Assembly: GCF_025583945.1 (NCBI RefSeq)
Contig: NZ_JAOEGU010000010.1
Coordinates: forward strand, 1-64,000
Direction: 5' to 3'
Length of the DNA: 64,000 nucleotides
DNA from: Methylobacter psychrophilus
Lineage (GTDB): Bacteria; Pseudomonadota; Gammaproteobacteria; Methylococcales; Methylomonadaceae
Shown: in pieces, positions 55,122 to 63,732 of the stretch
How the letters are laid out: each line of letters starts with the position of its first letter
How positions within the stretch are numbered: position 1 is the stretch's first letter
Notes under the pieces: model-generated
Told to the model about the DNA's origin: nothing
The model's input: only the letters and a program-made list of their open reading frames with translations
Databases searched by the model: none
Made by a program: the position numbers and the translations under genes

Positions 55122-55669
55122 TTATGCAAAACAACGACCCCTATACTGAGCCCTCGTTTCAATTGAGTAATCGGTTGCTACGTGCAGTTTGGGGTGTGGT
55201 TTATTTTCTTTTTTTCAGGACCAGTCCAAGACCTTTTCATGCATGGAGATCCTTTATTTTAAAATTATTTGGTGCAAAAATTGGACAACATGTGCATGTT
55301 TATCCTTCAGTAAAAATTTGGGCTCCTTGGAATTTACATCTCGGTAATTATGTTGGCATTGGCGATGGCGCAACCCTTTACTGCATGGAGACGATAACAA
55401 TTGGTGACTATGCAGTAATATCACAAGGTGCACATTTATGTTGCGGCACACATGACTACAACAGCAAAAATTTTCAATTATTAGCCAAACCTATAATAAT
55501 TGAATCACAAGCCTGGGTATGCGCTGAAGCATTTATACATCCCGGAGTTGTTATACCTGAGGGCGCAGTCATTGGTGCCCGATCTGTTGTTACAAAAAGC
55601 TTGTTAGTACCTTGGGCAGTGTATGCCGGCAATCCTTGCAAACAAGTTGCTACCAGACATCTAAAGTAA
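55118..55669 (+). CDS. WcaF-like left-handed beta-helix O-acetyltransferase
   Basis: The 183-residue protein is a paralogue of 3542-4093: RTSPRPFHAWRSFILKLFGA, PSVKIWAPWNLHLGNYVGI, CGTHDYNSKNFQLL with the likely catalytic His, and HPGVVIPEGAVIGARSVVTK. It should acetylate a sugar of the second EPS. ATGA overlap with the preceding gene; MIM at the start leaves two possible ATGs. Confidence 0.88.
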   Translation: MIMQNNDPYTEPSFQLSNRLLRAVWGVVYFLFFRTSPRPFHAWRSFILKLFGAKIGQHVHVYPSVKIWAPWNLHLGNYVGIGDGATLYCMETITIGDYAVISQGAHLCCGTHDYNSKNFQLLAKPIIIESQAWVCAEAFIHPGVVIPEGAVIGARSVVTKSLLVPWAVYAGNPCKQVATRHLK

Positions 55670-55704
55670 AATTTACCCTAGTGATTATTTAAACGAGAAA
55701 TAAT

Positions 55705-56658
55705 ATGAGAAATTACAACCCTACAAAGCGAATTTTAGTCACTGGTGGTTCCGGCTTTCTTGGAAGTCATCTTTGCGACCGACTTATTGAACAAGGACAT
55801 GATGTTTTATGTGTTGATAATTTTTTTACCGGTACCAAGCATAATATCGAACATTTACTTCATCATCCTCGCTTTGAGTTAATGCGTCACGATGTCACTT
55901 TTCCATTATTTGTTGAAGTGGATGAAATATATAATCTGGCTTGCCCAGCCTCACCCATACACTACCAGCATGACCCGGTACAAACCACCAAAACTAGTGT
56001 GCATGGCGCTATTAACATGTTGGGCTTGGCCAAACGTTTGCGTGCAAAAATATTGCAGGCATCGACCAGCGAAGTGTATGGTGATCCGGAAGTTCATCCA
56101 CAACCTGAGAGCTATTGGGGTAAGGTTAATACCATTGGTATCCGCTCTTGTTATGATGAGGGCAAGCGCTGTGCTGAAACTTTATTTTTTGATTATCAGC
56201 GCCAACATCAATTACGCATTAAAGTTGTACGTATATTTAATACTTATGGCCCACGTATGCATCCCAATGATGGACGAGTGGTATCCAACTTTATTATGCA
56301 AGCTTTACGTGGCGAAGATATAACAATTTACGGTGATGGTAGCCAAACACGCAGTTTTTGTTATGTAGATGATTTATTAGAAGCCATGATTCGCGCCATG
56401 AATACCTCTGATGATTTTAATGGGCCTGTTAATATTGGTAATCCGGTTGAATTTACCATGTTGCAGTTGGCTCAACTGGTTATTGATCTAACCGGTTCAA
56501 AAAGTAAATTGGTTTTTAATCCATTACCTTCGGATGACCCTAAGCAACGCAGACCTGATATTTCTTTGGCAAAGCAAGTATTAGATGGCTGGGAACCGCG
56601 TGTTAATTTGGCTGAAGGCCTTGTTAAAACGATTGAGTACTTCTCCAATCAGGTATAA
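55705..56658 (+). CDS. UDP-glucuronate decarboxylase (UDP-xylose synthase)
   Basis: This 317-residue SDR converts UDP-glucuronate to UDP-xylose with NAD as internal cofactor. [20 protein letters not shown] is the NAD motif, [40 protein letters not shown], and [20 protein letters not shown] (YxxxK) are diagnostic for the UXS group. [20 protein letters not shown] follows. Its substrate should be supplied by ugd at 58806 in the same locus. The start is the ATG at 55705. Confidence 0.93.
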   Translation: MRNYNPTKRILVTGGSGFLGSHLCDRLIEQGHDVLCVDNFFTGTKHNIEHLLHHPRFELMRHDVTFPLFVEVDEIYNLACPASPIHYQHDPVQTTKTSVHGAINMLGLAKRLRAKILQASTSEVYGDPEVHPQPESYWGKVNTIGIRSCYDEGKRCAETLFFDYQRQHQLRIKVVRIFNTYGPRMHPNDGRVVSNFIMQALRGEDITIYGDGSQTRSFCYVDDLLEAMIRAMNTSDDFNGPVNIGNPVEFTMLQLAQLVIDLTGSKSKLVFNPLPSDDPKQRRPDISLAKQVLDGWEPRVNLAEGLVKTIEYFSNQV

Positions 56659-56663
56659 CCAAT

Positions 56664-57500
56664 ATGACTACAAATTCTTGTGTGGTCGTTATATTGACGT
56701 TTAATTCTGCAAATATTATTCGCGAGACTCTGACGCAGGCACTCAAGGTTAGTCCCAACATATTTGTCGTTGATTCAGGCTCAAAAGATGATACTCCCGA
56801 CATTGCAAGAGCTATGGGTTGTGTTGTCATTGATCGTGCTTTTGTTAATTATAGCGATCAACGTAATTGGGCAATTGAGCAGATATCATCGCAGTATGAA
56901 TGGCAACTGCATCTGGATGCTGATGAGGTATTGGATGAGGTAGCTATAGCCGCCATTAATAAGGCACTAAATGGTGAGCGTCCCTTTAATGCTTATCTGA
57001 TTAAACGTCGTGATTATTTTATGGGGCGCATGTTACGCTTTAGCGGTGTTAATCCGTGGCATTTAAGATTATTTAAATCCGGCTTTGGCCAATGCGAAAA
57101 TCGGCTTTATGATCAGCACTTTGTAGCAACCTGTCCTACCGGAAATCTATCAGGTTTAATGCACGACAAAAATGCATCAAGTATGGCCGGTTGGACAGCA
57201 AGTCATAACCGCTGGAGTGATCTTGAGGCAGATCAAATCATGGCTGAAATAAAGATTAATGATGATGTGTTGCAGCCACGTTTGTTAGGTGATGCCCGCG
57301 AGCGTACTCGTTTTATTAAGGGTTTGTACTATAAGTTACCTATTGGTTTACGTGCTCTTTCTTATTTTATTTACCGGTATCTATTTCGTCTGGGCTTTCT
57401 GGATGGTGTTGTTGGCTTCTATTTTGCCTTTTTCCAAGCCTTTTGGTTTCGTATGCTTGTCGATGCCAAAATTTATGAAAAGAACTTAAGCCATAAATAA
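56664..57500 (+). CDS. Family 2 glycosyltransferase, WaaE/KdtX-like
   Basis: The 278-residue GT-A enzyme has CVVVILTFNSANIIRETLTQ, FVVDSGSKDDTPDIARAMGC and HLDADEVLDEV (DxD). The C-terminal LPIGLRALSYFIYRYLFRLG then FLDGVVGFY is the same signature as in 2604-3542 of the other locus. The start ATG is 5 bp after the UXS stop. Its 3' end (57411-57503) is duplicated upstream of ugd at 58714-58805. Confidence 0.9.
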   Translation: MTTNSCVVVILTFNSANIIRETLTQALKVSPNIFVVDSGSKDDTPDIARAMGCVVIDRAFVNYSDQRNWAIEQISSQYEWQLHLDADEVLDEVAIAAINKALNGERPFNAYLIKRRDYFMGRMLRFSGVNPWHLRLFKSGFGQCENRLYDQHFVATCPTGNLSGLMHDKNASSMAGWTASHNRWSDLEADQIMAEIKINDDVLQPRLLGDARERTRFIKGLYYKLPIGLRALSYFIYRYLFRLGFLDGVVGFYFAFFQAFWFRMLVDAKIYEKNLSHK

Positions 57501-57503
57501 TTA

Positions 57504-57580
57504 TGAAAATTGCTATTTTGCTATTGCAGGTACTCGTTACGCAGGACATGCAGGCCTTACCTTACACAACATTACTGCAA
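57504..57580 (+). pseudogene. Degenerate copy of the ugd 5' end
   Basis: ATGAAAATTGCTATT is shared exactly with the start of ugd (58806). CAGGTACtCGTTACGcAGG then follows the ugd text with a 9-base insertion and point differences. It fades by about 57580. No open frame results. Confidence 0.6.
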
Positions 57581-57653
57581 TTTTTATGAGTATTTCATGT
57601 GTTAAATACGCGTAAATTAGAATCGTCGGACAGCAAAGTAATAGGACCATAAC

Positions 57654-58514
57654 TTGAAAAAACTTCACTTGGTAATACTATTATTAGCCACACTTATTTT
57701 TGTGGGTGGGGAGCTATTAGCTCGCTATATCGGGGTAGTTGATTTCCCTTTATATGATGCTAACCCGGTCATTGGCTATATACCTACAGCCAATCAAAAC
57801 GGTCGTTTTTTAAATAGCCATGAGTGGCAATTTAATGAAAAACATATGGGTGCCAGCATTTTTGTGACCAATGCTGAACCTGATGTTTTGCTAGTAGGTG
57901 ACAGCATTGTTTTGGGCGGCAATCCCCTTACCCAAGCAGATCGGCTTGGGCCAAAATTGCAAAAGGTAACTTCGTATTCAATTTGGCCAATCTCAGCAGG
58001 TAGTTGGGCTTTACGTAATGAGTTGGCTTATTTACGCGCTAACCCTGATGTGCTTAAGCAAATGGATGCCATTGTATTTGTCTTTAATTCTGGGGATTTT
58101 GGTGATGCATCTTCTTGGAAATGTGAGTTAACACACCCCCGCAATAAGCCAACTCTAGCGCTTTGGTATTTGTTTAATAAGTATGTTTATTCATTTTATC
58201 CATGTGCAGTGGTGCCTGATGATTTACAGGTACCTGCTGGAGATGTTTGGCTTGAATTAGCTGAATTTTTAAAGTCTACAAAACTTAAACCGTTATATAT
58301 TATATACCCCGATAAACCAGAATCGCTGAATGCCGAATTAAGACATTCGCATTTTGCACCATACCTTGCCAAGTTAAGTGCTATGGGGGGGCGTTATGTG
58401 TTGGTTGCCGATGACAAAAGATGGTCAGCTAATTATTATCGGGATGGAATACATCCTTCTGCCGAAGGGAATCATGTATTGGCTGAAATAATTGCCGATG
58501 CTTTGAAGCAATAA
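57654..58514 (+). CDS. Secreted SGNH/GDSL-hydrolase-like protein
   Basis: The 286-residue protein has a signal/anchor segment (about residues 3-24, LVILLLATLIFVGGELLARY). The SGNH block I motif is DVLLVGDSIVLGG. The C-terminal DGIHPSAEGNHVLAE carries the Asp-x-x-His pair. SGNH proteins in EPS loci act as O-acetylesterases or acetyltransferases on the glycan; which applies here is not clear. The start is TTG at 57654 with AGGA seven bases before. It sits between a degenerate ugd start and a duplicated GT2 end, evidence of insertion into the operon. Confidence 0.75.
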   Translation: MKKLHLVILLLATLIFVGGELLARYIGVVDFPLYDANPVIGYIPTANQNGRFLNSHEWQFNEKHMGASIFVTNAEPDVLLVGDSIVLGGNPLTQADRLGPKLQKVTSYSIWPISAGSWALRNELAYLRANPDVLKQMDAIVFVFNSGDFGDASSWKCELTHPRNKPTLALWYLFNKYVYSFYPCAVVPDDLQVPAGDVWLELAEFLKSTKLKPLYIIYPDKPESLNAELRHSHFAPYLAKLSAMGGRYVLVADDKRWSANYYRDGIHPSAEGNHVLAEIIADALKQ

Positions 58515-58673
58515 CGGGGTCGTATCCTTTTGCAGGGCTTGTGGTATCGCTACCTGATTGATCTTAAATGCCTGGAAGCAAAGAGGTTTCTTGCCGGCTC
58601 CAAGCCGAAAGAGGAAAAATCGCACGACTGGTTAAGTTAACCGGTTAAAGCATGAATAAGATCAAATCGACAA

Positions 58674-58709
58674 TCTCTATTTCCCAAGCTCCTGCTTGGG
58701 AAATAGAGA
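58674..58709. terminator. Strong hairpin after the SGNH gene
   Basis: A perfect 16-bp stem (TCTCTATTTCCCAAGC and complement) with a 4-base loop, followed by GTTTTATT. It could end transcription, although it lies 160 bp past the stop and shares its core (CCCAAGCTCC.GCTTGGGA) with a dispersed repeat at 62200-62280. Confidence 0.5.
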
Positions 58710-58713
58710 GTTT

Positions 58714-58805
58714 TATTGGCTTCTATTTGCCTGTTTCCAGACCTTTTGGTTTCGCACCTTTGTCGATACCAATATTTATAAACAAAACTTAATCCATAAA
58801 TCATT
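58714..58805 (+). pseudogene. Duplicated 3' end of the GT2 gene
   Basis: TTGGCTTCTATTTGCC, CCTTTTGGTTTCG and CATAAATCATTATGAAAA match 57411-57506, the end of the upstream GT2 gene and the following start, at about 80 % by eye. This copy leads into the intact ugd. Confidence 0.8.
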
Positions 58806-59972
58806 ATGAAAATTGCTATTGCAGGTACCGGTTACGTAGGGCTGTCTAATGCCATTTTGCTGGCACAACATAACGAAGTAGTCGCCATTGATATTATTGC
58901 TGAAAAAGTTGCGCTACTTAACCAAAAAAAATCACCCATTGAAGATGTCGAGCTTGAAGATTATTTAACCAACAAGCCACTTAACCTTAAAGCTACGCTG
59001 GATAAATTTGAGGCTTATACGGGCGCTGATTATGTCATTATCGCCACACCAACGGATTATGATCCTGAAACAAACTACTTTAATACCCAATCAATTGAAG
59101 CGGTTATTAAGGATGTAACGGCTATCAACCCGACTGCGGTGATGATTATAAAATCGACTGTTCCTGTCGGTTACACTGATAAGTTAAAAGCACAATTAAA
59201 TTGTGATAACTTGATTTTTTCACCTGAATTTCTGCGTGAAGGTCGAGCGCTTTATGACAACTTGCACCCCTCACGTATTATCATCGGCGAAATTTCTGAA
59301 CGGGCGCAAACGTTTGCAAAATTATTACAGCAAGGTGCTGTAAAACAAAATATAGATATATTATTTACCAACTCAACGGAAGCAGAAGCTATCAAGTTGT
59401 TTGCCAATACTTATTTGGCTATGCGTGTGGCTTATTTTAATGAGCTTGATACTTATGCCGCGACCCATGGCCTGAATACCAAGCATATTATCCAGGGTGT
59501 TAGTCTTGATCCTAGGATTGGTGATCACTATAACAATCCATCGTTTGGCTATGGTGGTTATTGTTTGCCTAAAGACACCAAGCAATTGTTGGCTAATTAT
59601 AATGATGTACCGCAAAACCTTATTAATGCCATTGTCGATTCCAACACAACCAGAAAAGACTTTGTCGCAACGAGTATTATCAAATATAACCCCAAGGTGG
59701 TAGGAATCTACCGCCTGATTATGAAAGCCGGCTCTGACAATTTTCGTGCCTCAAGCATTCAGGGGATTATGAAACGAATCAAGGCAAAGGGCATTGAAGT
59801 GATTATTTATGAGCCGGCTCTTAAGGAGCAGCAATTTTTTAATTCAAGAGTTGTTAATGACCTGGCGCTTTTTAAACAAGAAGCAGATGTGATTGTCGCT
59901 AATCGCATTACCGATGACATCCACGATGTTATTGACAAGGTGTATAGCCGTGATTTATTTGGGAAAGATTAA
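58806..59972 (+). CDS. ugd: UDP-glucose 6-dehydrogenase
   Basis: The 388-residue enzyme oxidises UDP-glucose to UDP-glucuronate with two NAD. It has [20 protein letters not shown] (NAD site), [35 protein letters not shown], and [16 protein letters not shown] with catalytic Cys253. Length equals that of E. coli Ugd. It supplies UDP-glucuronate to the UXS of this locus and, as the ugd of locus A is dead, perhaps also to the 4-epimerase there. The start is the ATG at 58806. Its last 177 bp are repeated four times downstream. Confidence 0.95.
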   Translation: MKIAIAGTGYVGLSNAILLAQHNEVVAIDIIAEKVALLNQKKSPIEDVELEDYLTNKPLNLKATLDKFEAYTGADYVIIATPTDYDPETNYFNTQSIEAVIKDVTAINPTAVMIIKSTVPVGYTDKLKAQLNCDNLIFSPEFLREGRALYDNLHPSRIIIGEISERAQTFAKLLQQGAVKQNIDILFTNSTEAEAIKLFANTYLAMRVAYFNELDTYAATHGLNTKHIIQGVSLDPRIGDHYNNPSFGYGGYCLPKDTKQLLANYNDVPQNLINAIVDSNTTRKDFVATSIIKYNPKVVGIYRLIMKAGSDNFRASSIQGIMKRIKAKGIEVIIYEPALKEQQFFNSRVVNDLALFKQEADVIVANRITDDIHDVIDKVYSRDLFGKD

Positions 59973-61515
59973 AAGCAGGAGGGGGTATTAAGCATTTTTC
60001 TTGTTGCCTTATCTCCTCGTGCAAATATAGGATGGGCTGAGGCAACGATGCCCATCAATTGGTTGATTATGGGTTGATGATGGGCATCCTGTCGTCAGCC
60101 CATCCTATGATAAATCGAATATGTTTAATTCATGGAAGTGATTATTTATGAGCCGGCTCTTAAGGAGCAGCAATTTTTTAATTCAAGAGTTGTTAATGAC
60201 CTGGCGCTTTTTAAACAAGAAGCGGATGTGATTGTCGCTAACCGCATTACCGATGACATCCACGATGTTATTGACAAGGTGTATAGCCGTGATTTGTTTG
60301 GGAAAGATTAAAAGCTTGGGGGGGTATTAAGCATTTTTTTTGTTGCCTTATCTCCTCGTGCAAATATAGGATGGGCTGAGGCAACGATGCCCATCAATTG
60401 GTTGATTGTGGGTTGATTGTGGGTTGATGATGGGCATCCTGTCGTTAGCCCATCCTATGATAAATCGAATATGTTTAATTCATGGAAGTAATCATTTATG
60501 AGCCGGCTCTTAAGGAGCAGCAATTCTTCAATTCAAGAGTTGTTAATGACCTGGCGCTTTTTAAACAAGAAGCGGATGTGATTGTCGCTAACCGCATTAC
60601 CGATGATATCCACGATGTTATTGACAAAGTGTATAGCCGTGATTTATTTGGGAAAGATTAAAAGCTTGGGGGGGTATTAAGCATTTTTTTTGTTGCCTTA
60701 TCTCCTCGTGCAAATATAGGATGGGCTGAGGCAACGATGCCCATCAATTGGTTGATTGGATTGATGATGGGCATCCTGTCGTCAGCCCATCCTATGATAA
60801 ATCGAATATGTTTAATTCATGGAAGTGATTATTTATGAGCCGGCTCTTAAGGAGCAGCAATTCTTCAATTCAAGAGTTGTTAATGACCTGGCGCTTTTTA
60901 AACAAGAAGCGGATGTGATTGTCGCTAATCGCATTACCGATGATATCCACGATGTTATTGACAAGGTGTATAGCCGTGATTTATTTGGGAAAGATTAAAA
61001 GCAGGAGGGGGTATTAAGCATTTTTTTTGTTGCCTTATCTCCTCGTGCAAATATAGGATGGGCTGAGGCAACGATGCCCATCAATTGGTTGATTGGATGG
61101 ATGATGGATTGATGATGGGCATCCTGTCGTCAGCCCATCCTATGATAAATCGAATATGTTTAATTCATGGAAGTGATTATTTATGAGCCGGCTCTTAAGG
61201 AGCAGCAATTTTTCAACTCAAGAGTTGTTAATGACCTGGCGCTTTTTAAACAAGAAGCGGATGTGATTGTCGCTAATCGCATTACCGATGACATCCACGA
61301 TGTTATTGACAAAGTATATAGCCGTGATTTATTTGGGAAAGATTAAAAGCAGGAGGGGGTATTAAGCATTTTTTTTGTTGCCTTATCTCCTCGTGCAAAT
61401 ATAGGATGGGCTGAGGCAACGATGCCCATCAATTGGTTGATTGGATTGATGATGGATTGATGATGGGCATCCTGTCGTCAGCCCATCCTATGATAAATCA
61501 AATATGTTTAATTTA
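59796..61515 (+). repeat. Tandem array: ugd 3' end plus REPIN, five units
   Basis: The unit (337-350 bp) is the last 177 bp of ugd (59 codons including stop) followed by a spacer and a REPIN hairpin. Unit 0 is the gene's own end. Copies of the ugd tail are at 60135-60311, 60485-60661, 60822-60998 and 61170-61346; each keeps its frame and stop but has no start. REPINs are at 60027-60109, 60365-60459, 60715-60795, 61053-61144 and 61401-61492, differing mainly in loop length (GGTTGATT repeats). No other gene is present in 59973-61561. Confidence 0.95.
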
Positions 61516-61516
61516 T

Positions 61517-61547
61517 GATGGGCATCGTTGCCTCAATCCATCCTATG
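61517..61547. repeat. Half REPIN upstream of the RAYT gene
   Basis: GATGGGCATCGTTGCCTCAA then TCCATCCTATGG, one arm of the hairpin family, 15 bp before the RAYT start. Confidence 0.7.
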
Positions 61548-61561
61548 GATAATTTAATAAT

Positions 61562-62095
61562 ATGACAAACTATCGCCGTATTTATACCCCTGGTGCGACT
61601 TGGTTTTTTACCGTTAATCTGGCCACTCGTAACAATAATAAATTATTAATCGATAAAATCGAGCAATTGCGACAGGCTTTTCGGTATGTTAAACAAAAAC
61701 ATCCTTTTATCATCAATGCGATTGTTATTATGCCGGATCATTTGCATTGTATTTGGACGCTTCCTGTTGGAGACTCTGATTATTCAATACGTTGGAGCTT
61801 GATCAAAGCACATTTTTCGCGTGCCATGGAAAAAGGTGAATTTACTTCAGCAAGTCGGCAACGCAAAAATGAGCGAAGTATATGGCAACGTCGATTTTGG
61901 GCGCATTTAATAATCGACGAGAATGATTTTAATCAACATATGGATTATATTCATAGGAATCCCGTTAAACATGGTTTAACAAAGCGGGTAGTTGATTGGC
62001 GTTATTCAAGTTTTCACTATTATGTGAAACTTGGCATTTATCCTTCAACGTGGGGGGATGTGGAAACGAATTTGATGTTAAAACCGGGTGAATAA
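61562..62095 (+). CDS. REP-associated tyrosine transposase (RAYT)
   Basis: The 177-residue Y1-type endonuclease is related to IS200/IS605 TnpA and is thought to spread REP/REPIN hairpins. YTPGATWFFTVNLATR opens the domain. NAIVIMPDHLHCIWTLP contains the HUH metal-binding His pair, and YIHRNPVKHGLTKRVVDWRY the tyrosine region and the RAYT-specific C-terminal motif. It is flanked by REPINs of the GGATGGGCTGA family on both sides, as expected for the cognate enzyme. The start is ATG 61562. Full length for the family, so likely active. Confidence 0.92.
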   Translation: MTNYRRIYTPGATWFFTVNLATRNNNKLLIDKIEQLRQAFRYVKQKHPFIINAIVIMPDHLHCIWTLPVGDSDYSIRWSLIKAHFSRAMEKGEFTSASRQRKNERSIWQRRFWAHLIIDENDFNQHMDYIHRNPVKHGLTKRVVDWRYSSFHYYVKLGIYPSTWGDVETNLMLKPGE

Positions 62096-62108
62096 TTGAT
62101 TTAAAAAT

Positions 62109-62179
62109 ATAGGATGGGCTGAGGCAACGATGCCCATCGATTGATTTATGATGGGCATCCTGCGCCAGCCCATCCTATG
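62109..62179. repeat. REPIN downstream of the RAYT gene
   Basis: ATAGGATGGGCTGAGGCAAC to GCCAGCCCATCCTAT. Same hairpin family as in the array; short loop. It is followed by a CCAAGCTCCAGCTTG-type palindromic repeat up to about 62280. Confidence 0.85.
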
Positions 62180-62290
62180 GATAATCTCATTACCTCGTTC
62201 CCAAGCTCCAGCTTGAGAACCTAGCCTGTGAAGCTCCAGCTTCACGAACTACAAATATCCAAGCTGGAGCTTGGGAACCAGCGGAACATT

Positions 62291-63523
62291 ATGAAAATTT
62301 TGCTTTACGGCCTTAACTATGCGCCGGAACTAACCGGTATCGGGAAATATTCCGGCGAGATGTGCGAATGGCTGGCGGCAAATGGCCATGATGTGCGTGT
62401 TGTCTGTGCTCCACCCTATTACCCGCAATGGCAGGTTGATAAGGCTTATAGCCGTTTGCTCTACCACACTGAACAACGCAATAATGTCACGGTATTTAGG
62501 TGCCCGTTGTTTGTACCTAAAAGACCTAAAACCTTAAACCGTCTGCTGCATTTATGTAGTTTTGGGCTGTCCAGTCTGCCGGTTTTATTCAGGCAATGGT
62601 CATGGAAACCGGATGTTGTCATGTGCATTCAGCCTACTTTTTTCTGTGTCCCGGGGACCTTACTATTTTGTAAACTGCGTGGCAGTAAAAGTCTGTTGCA
62701 TATTCAGGATTTTGAGCTGGATGCCATGCTGGGTTTGGGTTTGGGTAAAGCCGGCATGATGGCCAAAATGGCCGGTCAGATTGAGCGCTGGTTGATGTCG
62801 GGCTTTGACAAGATTTCGACCATTTCTTACAGCATGCTGCAAAAAGCCAAAGATAAAACCAGTCAACCTGACAAAGTGTTTTATTTTCCTAACTGGGTAG
62901 ATACTGATTTTCTTACCCCCGATGCTGATGCCGGGCTTTTTCGTGAGCGTTGGGGCATTGCTAAAACTACCCGCGTAGTGCTTTATTCCGGCAATATGGG
63001 TAAAAAACAGGGGCTTGAAATTGTCTTGCAGGCTGCCAAGTTGCTTGAACAAGAACCGGACTTATTATTTTTGATGATCGGTACCGGCGCAGCCCTGGAA
63101 GATCTTATGCAGCAGGCAGAACAGTTACAACTGGCTAATTTGAGATTTTATCCACTGCAACCTTATGAAGATTTACCGGCACTGATGGCTTTGGCTACTG
63201 TTCATTTAGTCGTGCAAAAAAAGGGCGCAGCTGATGCTGTATTACCTTCCAAGCTGACTACTATTCTTGCGGTGGGTGGTGATTGTGTTATTACTGCCGA
63301 AGCTCACACCGAGTTAGGCTTGCTATGCGAGGAATATCCGGGTATTGCCCGATGTATAGAGCCGGAAAATGCCGATGTTTTGGCAGCGACTTTAAAAGAG
63401 TTGCTGTTAACCATACCGGCAAAAGCTCCCGGGGTTTATAACAAAGTGGCTTACCAGTTTTCATTGGATAATCTTAAAAAAGACCAGATTTTAAACCGGT
63501 TGGTCAGCGAACTGGCACGGTAA
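62291..63523 (+). CDS. WcaI-like family 4 glycosyltransferase
   Basis: The 410-residue enzyme matches the colanic-acid WcaI group: ILLYGLNYAPELTGIGKYSG at the start, VVCAPPYYPQWQVDKAYSRL, HIQDFELDAMLGLGLGKAG, RVVLYSGNMGKKQGLEIVLQ, and LPSKLTTILAVGGDCVITAE. It transfers a sugar, possibly fucose or a relative, to the growing unit. The start is the ATG at 62291; the open frame upstream to 62228 consists of repeat sequence. It is separated from the rest of the locus by the ugd array and RAYT. Confidence 0.88.
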   Translation: MKILLYGLNYAPELTGIGKYSGEMCEWLAANGHDVRVVCAPPYYPQWQVDKAYSRLLYHTEQRNNVTVFRCPLFVPKRPKTLNRLLHLCSFGLSSLPVLFRQWSWKPDVVMCIQPTFFCVPGTLLFCKLRGSKSLLHIQDFELDAMLGLGLGKAGMMAKMAGQIERWLMSGFDKISTISYSMLQKAKDKTSQPDKVFYFPNWVDTDFLTPDADAGLFRERWGIAKTTRVVLYSGNMGKKQGLEIVLQAAKLLEQEPDLLFLMIGTGAALEDLMQQAEQLQLANLRFYPLQPYEDLPALMALATVHLVVQKKGAADAVLPSKLTTILAVGGDCVITAEAHTELGLLCEEYPGIARCIEPENADVLAATLKELLLTIPAKAPGVYNKVAYQFSLDNLKKDQILNRLVSELAR

Positions 63524-63629
63524 GGGTTTCTTTATCCAGCAGGCAAAGCCACTGGTTGTCCACGAAAAGCACGAAAGTCACGAAGGTTTTTTCTTGCTCC
63601 CTTGCCAGAATGATCATAGAGTTTTTTTG

Positions 63630-63731
63630 TGAAACAATTTTTATACGCACAGATACCATCCCTTTAAGGGGTCGTATCTGTGTGTGCTTAAAGCAATAAA
63701 TAATGAAAATTTAATTTCTGAAAAACTACAG
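63630..63731. repeat. MITE-like palindromic repeat, copy g (inverted, diverged)
   Basis: Read in reverse it starts CTGTAGTTTTTCAGAAATTA, passes ACAGATACGACCCCTTAAAG and pairs with GGGATGGTATCTGT. It lies directly downstream of the second beta-helix gene and mirrors copy f. The preceding bases 63524-63629 have a CACGAAAAGCACGAAAGTCA run and no gene. Confidence 0.7.
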
Positions 63732-63732
63732 G

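Noticed and set aside
59796-61515. Regular repeats resembling a CRISPR array
   Set aside because: Units are about 340 bp, contain a gene tail and a hairpin, and have no unique spacers or cas genes.
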